A stretch of 64,000 bases of DNA from Lutibacter sp. Lineage in GTDB: Bacteria > Bacteroidota > Bacteroidia > Flavobacteriales > Flavobacteriaceae. Positions 36,401-47,130 of the stretch are shown here, piece after piece. The position numbers were made by a program, and so were the translations under genes. The stretch lies in the NCBI GenBank assembly GCA_030683995.1, contig JAUXPH010000036.1:1-64000 (forward strand), written 5' to 3'. The first letter of the stretch is position 1, and the number at the start of each line of letters is the position of its first letter. The notes beneath the pieces are model-generated. The model was not told where the DNA came from, made no database searches, and saw only the letters and a list, made by a program, of their open reading frames with translations.

Positions 36401-37867
36401 CTAAAATATTTTTCTTAAACGCGCAACCGGGATATCTAACTGTTCCCTATATTTTGCGATGGTTCTTCTTGCAATTGGGTATCCTTTTTCCTTTAAAATC
36501 AATGCCAATTTATCATCGGTTAAAGGTTTCTTTTTATTTTCTTTTTTTATGACTGTTTCCAAAATGTTTTTTATCTCTCTTGTCGAAACATCTTCTCCCT
36601 GATCGTTTTTCATCGATTCTGAGAAAAATTCCTTGATTAATTTGGTGCCATAAGGTGTTGAGACATATTTACTGCTTGCGACACGAGAAACGGTAGAAAC
36701 ATCCATTTCTATCACATCAGCGATATCTTTTAATATCATCGGTTTTAATTTGCGCTCATCACCCGTTAAAAAATATTCTTTTTGATGCCGCATAATGGCA
36801 TTCATATTTAAAAGCAATGTTTGTTGGCGTTGTTTTATGGCATCAATAAACCATTTTGCAGCATCCAATTTGTGCTTGATAAACATCACGGCTTCCTTCT
36901 GCGATTTTGATTTTTCACTGGAATCTTTATAACCGTGCATTAAATTGTTATACTCGTTGGATACGTGAAGTTCAGGAGCATTCCTTGAATTTAGCGTAAG
37001 TTCCAATTCGCCATCAACAATTCTAATGGTAAAATCGGGCACAATTTGTTCCGTTATTTTACTGTTGCCAACAAATGAACCACCTGGTTTCGGATTCAGT
37101 CTTTCAATTTGTTTTATGGCGTCTTTTAATGCTTCTTCAGAGACGTGAAACTTTTGCAATAACTTGCTGTAGTGTTTTTTAACAAAATGTTCAAAGCCAT
37201 TTTCTAATATATCAATGGCCAGGTTTATGGATGGTTTTTCTTCTTTTCGTTTCAACTGAATAATTAAGCACTCTCTTAAATCTCGAGCACCAACGCCGGC
37301 GGGATCTAATTGCTGAACCATTTTAAGCAAACGTTCCAATTCTTCTTTGGTGGTATAAACATTTTCAGTAAAGGCCAAATCATCTAAAATATCGACCAAA
37401 TCTCTGCGAATATAACCGCTGTCATCAATGCTTCCAATCAAAAAATCAGTGATAATTTCTTCTTCCTCTGTTAAACGATAGGTATTTATCTGATTTTTTA
37501 AATGTTGTGTAAATGATGGACCGGAAGCAAAAGGAATATCTTTTTCTTCATCATCATAAGAATAGTTATTCGCTTGGGTTTTGTAATTCGGAATTTCATC
37601 ATCACTTAAATATTCATCAATATTGATATCATCTGTGTTGATGCTTTCATTTCCGGTGTCGTCATATTCATCATAAGTGTCGCTTAATTGCGAATTGTCA
37701 TAGTCTTCTGCACTTTCATCTTGAATTTCTAAAGCCGGATTTTCTTCTAATTCTTGTTTTAGGCGTTGTTCAAATTCTTGCGTAGGCAATTGAATCAACT
37801 TCATAAGTTGAATTTGTTGCGGAGATAATTTCTGCGATAATTTGAATTGTAAACCTTGTTTAAGCAT
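36401..37867 (-). CDS. rpoN: RNA polymerase sigma-54 factor
   Basis: Alternative sigma factor that needs AAA+ enhancer-binding activators. The 488-residue protein has the Gln/Leu-rich activator region at the N terminus (LKQGLQFKLSQKLSPQQIQ), an acidic linker (about 55-110), the core-binding domain and the C-terminal DNA-binding part ending with the RpoN box ARRTIAKYRE (about 468-477). All regions are present. No activator gene is in the window. Confidence 0.96.
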   Translation of the reverse strand: MLKQGLQFKLSQKLSPQQIQLMKLIQLPTQEFEQRLKQELEENPALEIQDESAEDYDNSQLSDTYDEYDDTGNESINTDDINIDEYLSDDEIPNYKTQANNYSYDDEEKDIPFASGPSFTQHLKNQINTYRLTEEEEIITDFLIGSIDDSGYIRRDLVDILDDLAFTENVYTTKEELERLLKMVQQLDPAGVGARDLRECLIIQLKRKEEKPSINLAIDILENGFEHFVKKHYSKLLQKFHVSEEALKDAIKQIERLNPKPGGSFVGNSKITEQIVPDFTIRIVDGELELTLNSRNAPELHVSNEYNNLMHGYKDSSEKSKSQKEAVMFIKHKLDAAKWFIDAIKQRQQTLLLNMNAIMRHQKEYFLTGDERKLKPMILKDIADVIEMDVSTVSRVASSKYVSTPYGTKLIKEFFSESMKNDQGEDVSTREIKNILETVIKKENKKKPLTDDKLALILKEKGYPIARRTIAKYREQLDIPVARLRKIF

Positions 37868-37944
37868 AAATTAAAATTGCTTTTTATAAAAATACGAAAA
37901 AAACACCGCATTTACCAAATGAAGTCATTTTCGAGAAATATTTA

Positions 37945-39378
37945 TTAGAATTCTGCATTTTGTGGCGTTCTTGGATATGGGATTACATCTCTTATGTTGC
38001 CCATTCCTGTGGTAAACTGTACCAAACGTTCAAACCCAAGTCCGAACCCGCTGTGCACTGCCGTTCCAAATTTACGGGTATCTAAATACCACCATAATTC
38101 TTTTTCATCAATGCCAAGATCTTTCATTTTTTGTGTCAAAACGTCCAATCGCTCTTCACGCTGGCTTCCGCCAACTATTTCGCCAATTCCGGGGAATAAA
38201 ACATCCATCGCTCTAACGGTTTTTCCGTCATCATTTAAACGCATATAAAATGCTTTAATTTTTGCAGGATAATCATATAAAATGACCGGACATTTAAAGT
38301 GTTTTTCAACCAAAAAGCGTTCGTGTTCACTTTGAAGATCGGTGCCCCATTCTTCTATTAAATATTGAAATTTTTTCTTTTTGTTTGGTGTTGAATTTTT
38401 TAAGATATCTATGGCTTCCGTGTAACTTACACGAATAAAATTATTTTCAACAATAAAGTTCAGTTTTTCAATAAGACTCATTTCACTGCGTTCCAATGCG
38501 GGTTTCAACTTATCTTCCTCAGCCAATCGGTCGTTTAAAAATGCCAAATCGTCTTTGCAGTTTTTTAAGACATAGGAAATAACTGATTTTATAAAATCTT
38601 CCGCCAAGTCCATATTGTCATCCAAATTATTGAAAGCGACTTCAGGTTCAATCATCCAAAATTCGGCCAAATGACGGGTTGTGTTCGAGTTTTCGGCCCT
38701 AAATGTTGGTCCGAAAGTATAAACTTTCCCCAATGCCATCGCGTAGGTTTCAGCTTCCAATTGTCCCGATACCGTTAAATTGGTTAGTTTTCCGAAGAAA
38801 TCTTTTGTATAATCAATTTTTCCCGCTTCATTTCGTGGCGGATTGTTGGCGTCAAGCGTTGTTACGTTAAACATTTCTCCAGCGCCTTCAGCATCGGAAC
38901 CAGTAATAATTGGCGCGTGAAAATTGTAAAATCCGTTTTTGGTAAAATATTTATGAACAGCAAAAGACAATGCCGATCGCACGCGCATTACCGCACTAAA
39001 AGTATTGGTTCTGATACGCAAATGCGCATTTTCGCGTAAAAATTCGAAACTGTGTTTTTTGGGTTGAATTGGATATTCTTCGGGATTTGAGTCGCCTAAA
39101 ATTTCAATTTCTGAAATTTGTATTTCCACATTTTGCCCTTTCCCTAAGCTTTCGGTCAATATACCTTTTACAGATATTGCCGCGCCAGTTGTAATGCGTT
39201 TTAAAATGCGTTCATCCGTATTTTCAAAATCAACAATACATTGAATGGTATTAATGGTTGATCCGTCATTTAACGCAATAAAACGATTTGCCCTAAATGT
39301 TCTAACCCAACCTTTAAGGTTTACTTCTTGTGAAAAATTGGTTGATTTTAAAAGTTCAGCCACATTGCTTCTTGTCAT
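37945..39378 (-). CDS. asnS: Asparaginyl-tRNA synthetase
   Basis: Class IIb synthetase charging tRNA-Asn, 477 residues. The N-terminal OB fold (about 15-105) binds the anticodon; the catalytic domain shows motif 2 ([19 protein letters not shown]) and motif 3 ([15 protein letters not shown]). Full length. A -7 element lies 21 bp upstream. With an AsnRS gene and type I asparaginase in the window, asparagine use is direct rather than by transamidation, though this is not exclusive. Confidence 0.96.
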   Translation of the reverse strand: MTRSNVAELLKSTNFSQEVNLKGWVRTFRANRFIALNDGSTINTIQCIVDFENTDERILKRITTGAAISVKGILTESLGKGQNVEIQISEIEILGDSNPEEYPIQPKKHSFEFLRENAHLRIRTNTFSAVMRVRSALSFAVHKYFTKNGFYNFHAPIITGSDAEGAGEMFNVTTLDANNPPRNEAGKIDYTKDFFGKLTNLTVSGQLEAETYAMALGKVYTFGPTFRAENSNTTRHLAEFWMIEPEVAFNNLDDNMDLAEDFIKSVISYVLKNCKDDLAFLNDRLAEEDKLKPALERSEMSLIEKLNFIVENNFIRVSYTEAIDILKNSTPNKKKKFQYLIEEWGTDLQSEHERFLVEKHFKCPVILYDYPAKIKAFYMRLNDDGKTVRAMDVLFPGIGEIVGGSQREERLDVLTQKMKDLGIDEKELWWYLDTRKFGTAVHSGFGLGFERLVQFTTGMGNIRDVIPYPRTPQNAEF

Positions 39379-39398
39379 ATTCTAAATTTTTTTCGTTG

Positions 39399-39406
39399 CA
39401 AAGATA
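39399..39406 (-). promoter_or_regulatory. -7 element of asnS
   Basis: Minus-strand TATCTTTG, a full match, giving a leader of about 16 nt. No TTG at normal spacing. Confidence 0.5.
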
Positions 39407-39552
39407 CGGTTTCAATTGATAATTAAAAAGTCAAAATTTTCCTAAAGCCTATAGGTGGGAACATTTAATTTGAGGCAGTTGCATATTTGGTTTGTCTTAT
39501 CCTAATAGCCAAAACTTCTCCTAATAATTTCAAAAATAAGAAATTTCATCCC

Positions 39553-39583
39553 AATTTCCCCCTTCGGGGGTTAGGGGGCTTTT
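39553..39583 (-). repeat. Gene-end GC-rich repeat, copy 1
   Basis: On the minus strand this is a CCCCCTAA block followed by CCCCCGAAGGGGG, starting a few bases after the stop of the MMPL gene. The same unit in the same orientation to its upstream gene occurs at 54964-54990 and 61437-61463. CCCCC-GAA-GGGGG can fold as a hairpin. Confidence 0.85.
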
Positions 39584-41959
39584 TTATTTATCGCCATTTT
39601 CATCATCTGGATCAAGAATGGCAATGGTCGGCTCTTTAAAATCTTCTTTATTTGCTATGTTTTTCTCTAATGAAAGCAACAAAGACGGCAGCAACAATAA
39701 GTTGGAAACCATTGCAAATAATAAAGTTATGGAAACCAAACCGCCTAGCGCAATGGTGCCGCCAAAACTTGAAATGGTGAACACCAAAAATCCGAAGAAA
39801 AGTACAATAGAAGTATAAAACATACTCACGCCGGTTTCACGAAGTGCATTGTAAACGGATTGTTTTATTCTCCAGTTATTTGCCTTTAATTCTTGGCGGT
39901 ATTTGGCCAAAAAGTGAATGGTATCATCGACCGAAATTCCAAAGGCAATGCTAAAAACCAGGATGGTTGATGGTTTTATGGGAATTCCCAAATATCCCAT
40001 TAATCCAGCCGTTATTAAGAGTGGAAAAATGTTGGGGATTAAAGAAATTAAAATCATTTTAAAAGAACGAAACAGGAATGCCATAAAAATAGCTATCAGA
40101 AAAATCGCCAGGGAGAGTGAAATTACTAAATTATGGATTAAGTAATTAGTTCCTTTTAAAAATACCAATGCTTTACCCGTCATTGTCACGCTGTAATTTT
40201 CTTTGGGAAATTCTTTGTCTATTTTTTGCTGCAAACGTTCTTCAATAACTTCCATTTTATCGGTGCCAATATCCTTCATAAAAGTCGTTATTCGGGCGTA
40301 TCTTCCGGTGGAATCTACATAACTGTCCAGTAAATTGGTGTTGGAAGTCGCATTTTTGGCATAAGACAATATCCAGTTTTTTTCTTGGTTGGTAGGCAAC
40401 TGGTAAAACTTCGGATTTCCTCCGTAAAAAGCTTGTTTTGAATATTTTACAATGTTTAGAACAGAAATTGGTTTTGACAGTTGCGGAATTTCATCAATGG
40501 TTTCTTCCAGTTCATTCATTCGCTTCAGCGTTCCCAAATTCATAACACCGTTATCTTTTTTGGTGTCAATAATTATTTCTAAGGGCATAATACCGCCAAA
40601 TTCTTCTTCAAAAAACACAATGTCTTTAAAGAATTGTTTGCCTTTTGGCATATCTTCAATTAAACTGCCTGAAACCTTAATGGTAAAAATCCCAATCATA
40701 CTTACAATAATCAAAATAATTGTTGTGGCATAAACGGCTATTCTATGATTTCGCACAATAGATTCCATCCATTTTACAAAAACCTCAATCCATCTTCTTT
40801 CCAAATGTTTTAAATGCTTTTGTTTTGGCAAAGGCATAAAACTGTATACAATTGGAATAACGAACAAAGCGATAAGAAATATACCGATAATATTGATGGA
40901 AGCAATAATTCCGAATTCCCTTAAAAGCTGGCTTTTGGTAAAAATAAATGTCGCAAATCCGGAAGCAGTGGTAACATTGGTCATTAAAGTGGCATTTCCA
41001 ACTTTTGAAATTACCCGTTGCAATGATTTTGCCTGATTTCCGTGTTTTTTTACTTCTTGTTGGTATTTATTGATCAGAAATATGGCATTTGGAACACCAA
41101 TTACAATAATTAAAGGCGGAATTAAGGCCATTAAAACCGAAATTTCGTAACGGAATAAACCAATAAACCCGAATGCCCATATTACGCCAATGGTTACCAC
41201 CAACAATGTAATCATTGTTGCCCTGATGGAGCGGAAAAAGAAAAAGAAGATTAAGGAGGTAACTGCCAAAGCCAAACCAACAAAAAGCCCAATTTCATCA
41301 ATGATATTTTGGGAATTCATTGTGCGGATATACGGCATTCCTGAAATTCGCACATCAATATTGCTTTCTGCTTCAAATTGTTCAATAGCAGGGTTTAAAA
41401 CATTGAAAATAAATTCTTTACGGGCAGGAGTGTTTACAATATCCTTCTTTAAATAAATAACAGATCTAATAGTTCCCGTTTTTTTATTGAATAAAATATT
41501 GTCGTAAAACGGTAGATTTTCAAAAAGTTCGGTTTTAATTTTTACAATTTCTTCCTGGGTTTTTGGCTCCGAATTGTAAAGTGGCACAAAATCGAATTTT
41601 TCTTCTTCTACATTTTTTTTCAGTTCCTTAATATCACCAATGGCAACGGTAAAGTCAACTTCAGGAAATTGGTTTAGTTTTTTGGTTAAGTGATTCCAAT
41701 CGTTAAAATTTTTTGGCGTGAAAAGGTTTGGATCTTCAACCGCTAAAATGATTAAATTGCCTTCTTCACCAAAAAGTTTCAGAAACTTATTGTATTCAAT
41801 ATTGACTTGATGATTTTCGGGAAGTAAATTGGCTTCTGTGGAAGAAATGCGCATATATTGCATTTGCGAAGCCATAAAGTAAGTAAAACCGGCAATTATA
41901 ACGAGGATTAAATACCTTCTCTTTAAAATAAACCGCGTAAGCCGTGTCCAAAAATCCAT
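39584..41959 (-). CDS. MMPL/RND family transporter
   Basis: A 791-residue inner-membrane protein with two repeats of one plus five TM helices and large periplasmic loops, the layout of the MMPL/SSD branch of the RND superfamily (lipid or hydrophobic-compound exporters). The TM4-equivalent of the second half carries SVDDTIHFL, with the paired aspartates of the proton relay. No adaptor or outer-membrane partner is adjacent, so it is not part of the tripartite pump at 14369. The substrate may be a lipid, by family analogy only. Confidence 0.88.
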   Translation of the reverse strand: MDFWTRLTRFILKRRYLILVIIAGFTYFMASQMQYMRISSTEANLLPENHQVNIEYNKFLKLFGEEGNLIILAVEDPNLFTPKNFNDWNHLTKKLNQFPEVDFTVAIGDIKELKKNVEEEKFDFVPLYNSEPKTQEEIVKIKTELFENLPFYDNILFNKKTGTIRSVIYLKKDIVNTPARKEFIFNVLNPAIEQFEAESNIDVRISGMPYIRTMNSQNIIDEIGLFVGLALAVTSLIFFFFFRSIRATMITLLVVTIGVIWAFGFIGLFRYEISVLMALIPPLIIVIGVPNAIFLINKYQQEVKKHGNQAKSLQRVISKVGNATLMTNVTTASGFATFIFTKSQLLREFGIIASINIIGIFLIALFVIPIVYSFMPLPKQKHLKHLERRWIEVFVKWMESIVRNHRIAVYATTIILIIVSMIGIFTIKVSGSLIEDMPKGKQFFKDIVFFEEEFGGIMPLEIIIDTKKDNGVMNLGTLKRMNELEETIDEIPQLSKPISVLNIVKYSKQAFYGGNPKFYQLPTNQEKNWILSYAKNATSNTNLLDSYVDSTGRYARITTFMKDIGTDKMEVIEERLQQKIDKEFPKENYSVTMTGKALVFLKGTNYLIHNLVISLSLAIFLIAIFMAFLFRSFKMILISLIPNIFPLLITAGLMGYLGIPIKPSTILVFSIAFGISVDDTIHFLAKYRQELKANNWRIKQSVYNALRETGVSMFYTSIVLFFGFLVFTISSFGGTIALGGLVSITLLFAMVSNLLLLPSLLLSLEKNIANKEDFKEPTIAILDPDDENGDK

Positions 41960-41974
41960 TCAAAAAAATTTTTG

Positions 41975-41982
41975 CAAAGATA
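41975..41982 (-). promoter_or_regulatory. -7 element of the MMPL gene
   Basis: Minus-strand TATCTTTG, a full match, 16 bp before the start at 41959; short leader of about 11 nt. -33 not evident. Confidence 0.5.
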
Positions 41983-42011
41983 TTAAAATAGTTGGCCCTA
42001 GAAGTATTTGA

Positions 42012-44531
42012 TCAATTAAATTGCAGTTTAAACTTGTAGTTAATTTTTAAGGCCAAATTATCGCTCCACTCGGCATTGCTGTTGGCTCCATACCTATAAA
42101 AGGTACCCAGGCCAAAACCTTTATACAGGCTTTTTAACTCTAAACCACTTTCGAGATAACCATTTTTTAAACTTTTAAACGCCAATCCGTTATGATATGT
42201 TGGGTTTTCAATGTCTCCAATGGCAGCACTTGTTGCAAAAATTAATTGAGGTTTAAATTTCGGCCCAAAATTAAATGGTTTTAATTCGTGCTTAATATGA
42301 ATTGCGGCAAATCTGTCCGAAATAAATTCATTATATCCCATAGTTTCAAAGCTGTTTTTACTTGAAAATCCAATTCTTTTTGCCCAAGGATTTTTGAAAG
42401 AAGCATTGGGAGTCGCATTAAATAAATGTGAGATGGGCGCGTCGCCAAAAACAATTCCTCCTTCAGCCACAATATAAGTAGTTGCTTTTTGCAGACGTTT
42501 TATTTGATGTGTTGTTCGGAAATTTACCTGCGTAAAATCGAAATCGCCATTCCACACATTTTCAAAACTTTTTGTAACTTGAAATGTAAATTTCGGAAAT
42601 TCATTTTTGAGGGTTAATTTTCCAATCGGGGAATTCATATAGGTACTTTTTGGGTTGAATTGAAACCCATAAATGGCCGTTGTTAAATGATATTCCGTTA
42701 AGTTTTTATCGGATGAAATAAATTGATAGTTGAATAAGGGATTGTAATCTCCGGTGCTTAATTGAAATTCTGCTTCCAAATTAGGGCGAATGTCGTGCTT
42801 TAAATGTAAACTATACGTTTTGTAATTGTAAAACTGATCAAGAAAAAGATTTCTTAAGTTCAACAAACTAAACGAAGTGTTTATGGCGATAAAGTCTAAG
42901 GAAGCCGCTTCTTTAATGTCGTTGACGTAATTCGCGCCAAACCAAGTATTTGTGCTTTTATTAAGGCGGAATGAACTGCCTAAAGTGTACTTAAAATCTT
43001 GATCTTTTGTGCCATAGGCAACATAAGATTCGAGTTTGATGATGCTTGAAAAATTTGAATTTGTTTCACCGCCAAAACCCAGTCTGAATCCTTCATAATT
43101 GTTAAAATTGATTATTTTACCCAGATTTAAATTGATGTATTTTGTAGGATAAATGCCTTTTAACAAATTACGCGCAATGTTAATTTTTTTCTCAACATCA
43201 TCTCCTTCAACTTCAACAATGCTGTCTAATCTTTTGTACGTGTTTTTTCCTCTTTCAGTGATTGAATCGGTTCTGTATCTGTCCCAAAAATCTTCCTTTT
43301 TTTTCGCAGCATCATCATTAAATTGTATGGTTGGCGCAGCACTTTTAACCACAATTGGGGTATTTATTTCTATGTTTGAATTTGTGGCTTTTGAAATGAA
43401 ATAAGTAACATCTCCTTCACCTTTAGTTTTTGTGGATGTAATTGAATCATTTTTTTTCTTTTCGCCAAATTTAATGGTGCCACCAAATAAGGAAATACGC
43501 TCATTATTGTCTCCTTTTTTTAACACCACATCCATTTCTTGCGGAAACCAAATGTTGTTGGGTTTTAGGTAACTGTAATTTTGTGTTGCTTTCACATTGA
43601 TCATACCTTTTAATTCGGCAATCGCTTTTGTAAGGGCAAAACTTTGTGAATCAATGTATAAAACACCTTCAATTCCTAAAATTTCTTTTTTTTCTTTGGG
43701 TTTGAAATAGATGAGAATGGAACTTCCAGATGCGGTTTTCACCGTATCCAATATTTTGTAATTGTAAGTTTTTAAGGCATTATCAGCAATTGGATTGATA
43801 TATTTTGTGCCTGCAAGTACGTAATATTCATTGTAAAAAGACAAATCCTGAAAAGTAACTGCCAATAATTCGTAAATTGGTTGTTTTAATCCGGCCATTC
43901 TTGAAGCCAAAATCACTTCTTTTTTTCCTTTCCCTTTTTGAAATTGAAAATCAGAAATTTTTTCTGAAATGTATAAGTGCGATTTGTCAATTTCCTTTTT
44001 GAATTTGAAATTTGATGAATCTAATTTTTTAAATTGTTTTTTACCATCTTTAAGCACAAACACAGAATCTATGTTTCCGCTTATGGAATCGGGATTTGCG
44101 GTAACCAATATTTTGTTGTAGGTATTAAATTTGAAGGAATTTAACGATTTTTCAATATCATTTTCAGGTTTATTTTTGATGGTGTTTCTAACAATTTGCA
44201 AGGCCGGATTTTCTCTGGCAATTATTTGAACTTCTTTTAAACTTTCAATTTTTGGATTTAAGGATATTTTGATGAATTTTTCGTCCTTAGTAATCGGCAA
44301 AATAAGCGATTCATAGCCAACATAGGAAATGCTTATCTGGGTTATTGATTTTGTCGATTTTATTAAAAATTTGCCATCTACATCAGTCAATGTCCCAAAA
44401 TTTGAGGAAGTTGTAATTGTGGCAAAAGGCAACGGCTGACTCGTTTTGCTGTCTAATATAATTCCTTGGATTTGGTTTTGGGAAATAGACAATAATGGAA
44501 ATAGCAATAATACGTAAAGAAGATGTTTCAT
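42012..44531 (-). CDS. DUF5686 and carboxypeptidase-regulatory-like outer-membrane protein
   Basis: An 839-residue envelope protein: Sec signal (MKHLLYVLLLFPLLSIS), a carboxypeptidase-regulatory-like beta sandwich (about 20-105, ATITTSSNFGTLTDVDGKF), then the long DUF5686 region, whose C-terminal half alternates like a TonB-receptor-type barrel and ends LKINYKFKLQFN. The family is widespread in Bacteroidota with unknown function. It is 52 bp upstream of the MMPL gene on the same strand, but each has its own -7 element. Confidence 0.88.
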   Translation of the reverse strand: MKHLLYVLLLFPLLSISQNQIQGIILDSKTSQPLPFATITTSSNFGTLTDVDGKFLIKSTKSITQISISYVGYESLILPITKDEKFIKISLNPKIESLKEVQIIARENPALQIVRNTIKNKPENDIEKSLNSFKFNTYNKILVTANPDSISGNIDSVFVLKDGKKQFKKLDSSNFKFKKEIDKSHLYISEKISDFQFQKGKGKKEVILASRMAGLKQPIYELLAVTFQDLSFYNEYYVLAGTKYINPIADNALKTYNYKILDTVKTASGSSILIYFKPKEKKEILGIEGVLYIDSQSFALTKAIAELKGMINVKATQNYSYLKPNNIWFPQEMDVVLKKGDNNERISLFGGTIKFGEKKKNDSITSTKTKGEGDVTYFISKATNSNIEINTPIVVKSAAPTIQFNDDAAKKKEDFWDRYRTDSITERGKNTYKRLDSIVEVEGDDVEKKINIARNLLKGIYPTKYINLNLGKIINFNNYEGFRLGFGGETNSNFSSIIKLESYVAYGTKDQDFKYTLGSSFRLNKSTNTWFGANYVNDIKEAASLDFIAINTSFSLLNLRNLFLDQFYNYKTYSLHLKHDIRPNLEAEFQLSTGDYNPLFNYQFISSDKNLTEYHLTTAIYGFQFNPKSTYMNSPIGKLTLKNEFPKFTFQVTKSFENVWNGDFDFTQVNFRTTHQIKRLQKATTYIVAEGGIVFGDAPISHLFNATPNASFKNPWAKRIGFSSKNSFETMGYNEFISDRFAAIHIKHELKPFNFGPKFKPQLIFATSAAIGDIENPTYHNGLAFKSLKNGYLESGLELKSLYKGFGLGTFYRYGANSNAEWSDNLALKINYKFKLQFN

Positions 44532-44556
44532 TTAATATTTTTTCAATAAGCAATAA

Positions 44557-44564
44557 CAAATATA
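44557..44564 (-). promoter_or_regulatory. -7 element of the DUF5686 gene
   Basis: Minus-strand TATATTTG, a full match 26 bp before the start. -33 not evident. Confidence 0.45.
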
Positions 44565-44573
44565 ATGTAATAA

Positions 44574-44602
44574 AAAAGCACCCTTTAGAGCGCTTTGATT
44601 TT
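44574..44602 (-). terminator. Probable terminator of pyrH-frr
   Basis: On the minus strand an AAAGC/GCTTT stem with partial inner pairing ends in six T residues, about 40 bp after frr. The stem is short and imperfect. Confidence 0.5.
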
Positions 44603-44637
44603 TTTTGATAAGTTTAACTTTTTTAAAATAATGAAAA

Positions 44638-45192
44638 TTAAACTTTCATAATTTCCTGGTCTTTTATTTTATAATGGTTGTCAACTTCAGCAATAAATGA
44701 GTCGGTTAATTTTTGAATGCTGATTTCGGCATTTGCTTTCATATCTTCAGAAACTTCCGCTTTTTTAATTTCACTCATCGCTTCCCTGCGGCCATTTCTA
44801 ATGCTTACTTTTGCAAATTCAGTGGCAACTTTTGCTTGTTTGGAAAGTTCTCTTCGTCTTTCTTCGGTCAAAACTGGCACATTAATAATGATAATGTCGC
44901 CATTATTCATAGGGTTAAATCCTAAATTGGCCAGCATAATCGCTTTCTCAATGCCGTGCAACATATTTTTTTCCCAAGGTTGAACGGTAATGGTGTGGGC
45001 ATCCATAGTGCTTACGTTTGCAATTTGCGCCAACGGAGTTTGAGAGCCATAATAATCAACGTTCACATTTCCTAACATAGCCGGACTGGCTTTTCCCGCC
45101 CTGATATTTCTGAACTCTTTTTCCAAATGCAGAATTGAATTTTGCATCAATTCTTTTGTGCTATCAATAATAAAGTCTAATTCTTCATCCAT
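44638..45192 (-). CDS. frr: Ribosome recycling factor
   Basis: Splits post-termination ribosomes together with EF-G. The 184-residue protein has the three-helix-bundle tail-like fold signature: GKASPAMLGNVNVDYYGSQTPL, ANVSTMDAHTITVQPWEK and the RREAMSEIKK helix. Length is standard. It follows pyrH after 23 bp and shares its transcript. Confidence 0.97.
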   Translation of the reverse strand: MDEELDFIIDSTKELMQNSILHLEKEFRNIRAGKASPAMLGNVNVDYYGSQTPLAQIANVSTMDAHTITVQPWEKNMLHGIEKAIMLANLGFNPMNNGDIIIINVPVLTEERRRELSKQAKVATEFAKVSIRNGRREAMSEIKKAEVSEDMKANAEISIQKLTDSFIAEVDNHYKIKDQEIMKV

Positions 45193-45215
45193 AATTGTTA
45201 AAATAAATTTTAGGT

Positions 45216-45923
45216 CTATTTATCAACTTTTGTTCCTATATTTTCTCCGGAAATCACTTTTTCTAAATTCCCTTCAACATTCATATCAAAAATAATGATG
45301 GGTAAATTATTTTCCTGACTTAAAGTAAATGCGGTTGAATCCATAATTTTTAAACCTTTGCTTAAAACATCCTTAAAAGTTATGGTATCAAATTTTATGG
45401 CGTCTTCGTTTTTTTCTGGGTCTGATGTGTAAATTCCGTCAACACGCGTTCCTTTTAAAATAACATCGGCACTAATTTCTATCGCTCTTAATACTGCGGC
45501 TGTATCTGTGGTGAAATAAGGATTTCCTGTTCCTCCTCCAAATATTACCACACGGCCCTTTTCCAAATGGCGAACTGCCCTTCTTTTGATAAAAGGTTCA
45601 GCAACCTGTTCCATTTTAATGGCGGTAAGCAGTCTGGTTTTTATGCCAATGGCTTCAATGGCGCTTTGCAAGGCCAAGCCGTTAATAATGGTGGCCAGCA
45701 TTCCCATATAATCTGCCTGAACCCGGTCAATGCCATTACTTGCTCCCGCAACGCCTCTAAAAATGTTTCCGCCTCCAATGACTATGGCAACTTCAATTCC
45801 GTTGTCTACAATTTTTTTGATTTCTTCAGCATAGGCCGATAAACGTTTTGGATCTATACCATACTGGCGATCGCCCATAAGTGCTTCACCACTTAATTTT
45901 AAGAGAATTCTTTTATAAGCCAT
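45216..45923 (-). CDS. pyrH: UMP kinase
   Basis: Phosphorylates UMP to UDP; amino-acid-kinase fold, 235 residues. Visible blocks are [14 protein letters not shown] (1-17 region), [10 protein letters not shown] (nucleotide site) and [18 protein letters not shown] (UMP site). The pyrH-frr pair is a classic arrangement; a separate -7 element in front and the terminator after tsf show that it is not read through from tsf. Confidence 0.97.
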   Translation of the reverse strand: MAYKRILLKLSGEALMGDRQYGIDPKRLSAYAEEIKKIVDNGIEVAIVIGGGNIFRGVAGASNGIDRVQADYMGMLATIINGLALQSAIEAIGIKTRLLTAIKMEQVAEPFIKRRAVRHLEKGRVVIFGGGTGNPYFTTDTAAVLRAIEISADVILKGTRVDGIYTSDPEKNEDAIKFDTITFKDVLSKGLKIMDSTAFTLSQENNLPIIIFDMNVEGNLEKVISGENIGTKVDK

Positions 45924-45942
45924 AATTTATTTAAAAGTTATG

Positions 45943-45950
45943 CAAATATA
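45943..45950 (-). promoter_or_regulatory. -7 element of pyrH-frr
   Basis: Minus-strand TATATTTG, full match, 20 bp before pyrH. The nearest TTG is at a 24-bp spacing. Confidence 0.5.
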
Positions 45951-46053
45951 AGAAATATTGTATAAGTAAAAAGGCAATGTTGATGATGCGTAAAAATAGC
46001 AAAAAAGTTTCTGCTCAATTTTTTGTTGAAGTATTTTCTTTAGGTCGGAAAAC

Positions 46054-46085
46054 AAAAAAAAACTCGCTGAAAAGCGAGTTTTTTT
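46054..46085 (-). terminator. Terminator after tsf
   Basis: AAAAACTCGC/GCGAGTTTTT stem with a short loop and T-run, 20 bp after the tsf stop. Confidence 0.9.
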
Positions 46086-46104
46086 AAATGTATGTGATAA
46101 ATAA

Positions 46105-47070
46105 TTATGCCAATGAAACTCTTTTGAAGTCGGTTACAGCCACCCCAATTGTTTTAACGTAATCTGCAACAGTCAAATTGTCGTCTTTGATAAAAACTTG
46201 GTCTAAAAGACAAAGTTCTTGGTCTAACGTTGTGTTGTCAGAAATAAATCTTTCCAATTTTCCAGGAAGAATTTTATCCCAAATTGCTTCAGGTTTTCCT
46301 TCAGCTTTCAATTCAGCTTTTAAGTCTGCTTTTGCTTTCTCAAGAATTTCATCTGTCAATTGCATTCTGGAAATGTAAACTGGCACGTGTTTAAGGGTTT
46401 TACCCAAACGGCCAAGTTCAATATTCTCTTTTTCGATTACTGCAATTCTTGCTTCAGTTTCAGAAGCCACAAAATTAGGATCGAAATCTTTGTAAGACAA
46501 TGTTTTTGCACCCATTGCGGCTGCCTGCATAGAAATATCTCGGGCAACAACACTTGCGCCGTCAACATTGTCTGACAATGCAGTTACTGCAGCAATTTTA
46601 TTTCCTGCGTGAATGTAAGAACCTACAAATTTACCGGTCACTTTTTCAAAAGCGCCAATTTCCAGTTTTTCGCCAATAACACCAGTTTGCTCAATTAATT
46701 TTTCGGCAACGGTCATTCCTTCAAAATCAGCATTTAAAAAATCTTCTTTTGAATTAAAATCAAGTGCGATTTCAGCGAATTTGGTGGCCAAAGCGACAAA
46801 TGCATCGTTTTTAGCAACAAAATCGGTTTCACAGTTTAATGAAACGATTACACCAACAGTATTGTCGGCGTTAACTTTCGCAATAACAGCGCCTTCACTA
46901 GAATCTCTATCAGCTCTGTTTGCGGCAACTTTTTGCCCTTTTTTACGCAAAATTTCAATTGCTTTATCAAAATCACCTTCGGCTTCAACAAGTGCATTTT
47001 TGCAATCCATCATGCCAGCTCCGGTAGCTTTTCTTAAATTATTTACTTCTGCGGCTGTAATTTGTGCCAT
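46105..47070 (-). CDS. tsf: Elongation factor Ts
   Basis: Nucleotide exchange factor for EF-Tu, 321 residues, the longer form usual in this phylum. The N-terminal UBA-like domain (AAEVNNLRKATGAGMMDCKNAL) and the TDFVAKND contact motif are present, followed by two core subdomains and a C-terminal helix segment. It follows rpsB by 60 bp and ends at a strong terminator. Confidence 0.97.
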   Translation of the reverse strand: MAQITAAEVNNLRKATGAGMMDCKNALVEAEGDFDKAIEILRKKGQKVAANRADRDSSEGAVIAKVNADNTVGVIVSLNCETDFVAKNDAFVALATKFAEIALDFNSKEDFLNADFEGMTVAEKLIEQTGVIGEKLEIGAFEKVTGKFVGSYIHAGNKIAAVTALSDNVDGASVVARDISMQAAAMGAKTLSYKDFDPNFVASETEARIAVIEKENIELGRLGKTLKHVPVYISRMQLTDEILEKAKADLKAELKAEGKPEAIWDKILPGKLERFISDNTTLDQELCLLDQVFIKDDNLTVADYVKTIGVAVTDFKRVSLA

Positions 47071-47130
47071 TTTATTTAATATTTTTTATTGAATTTTTAA
47101 CATTCAAAAGTGATACATTAATTTTTTAGT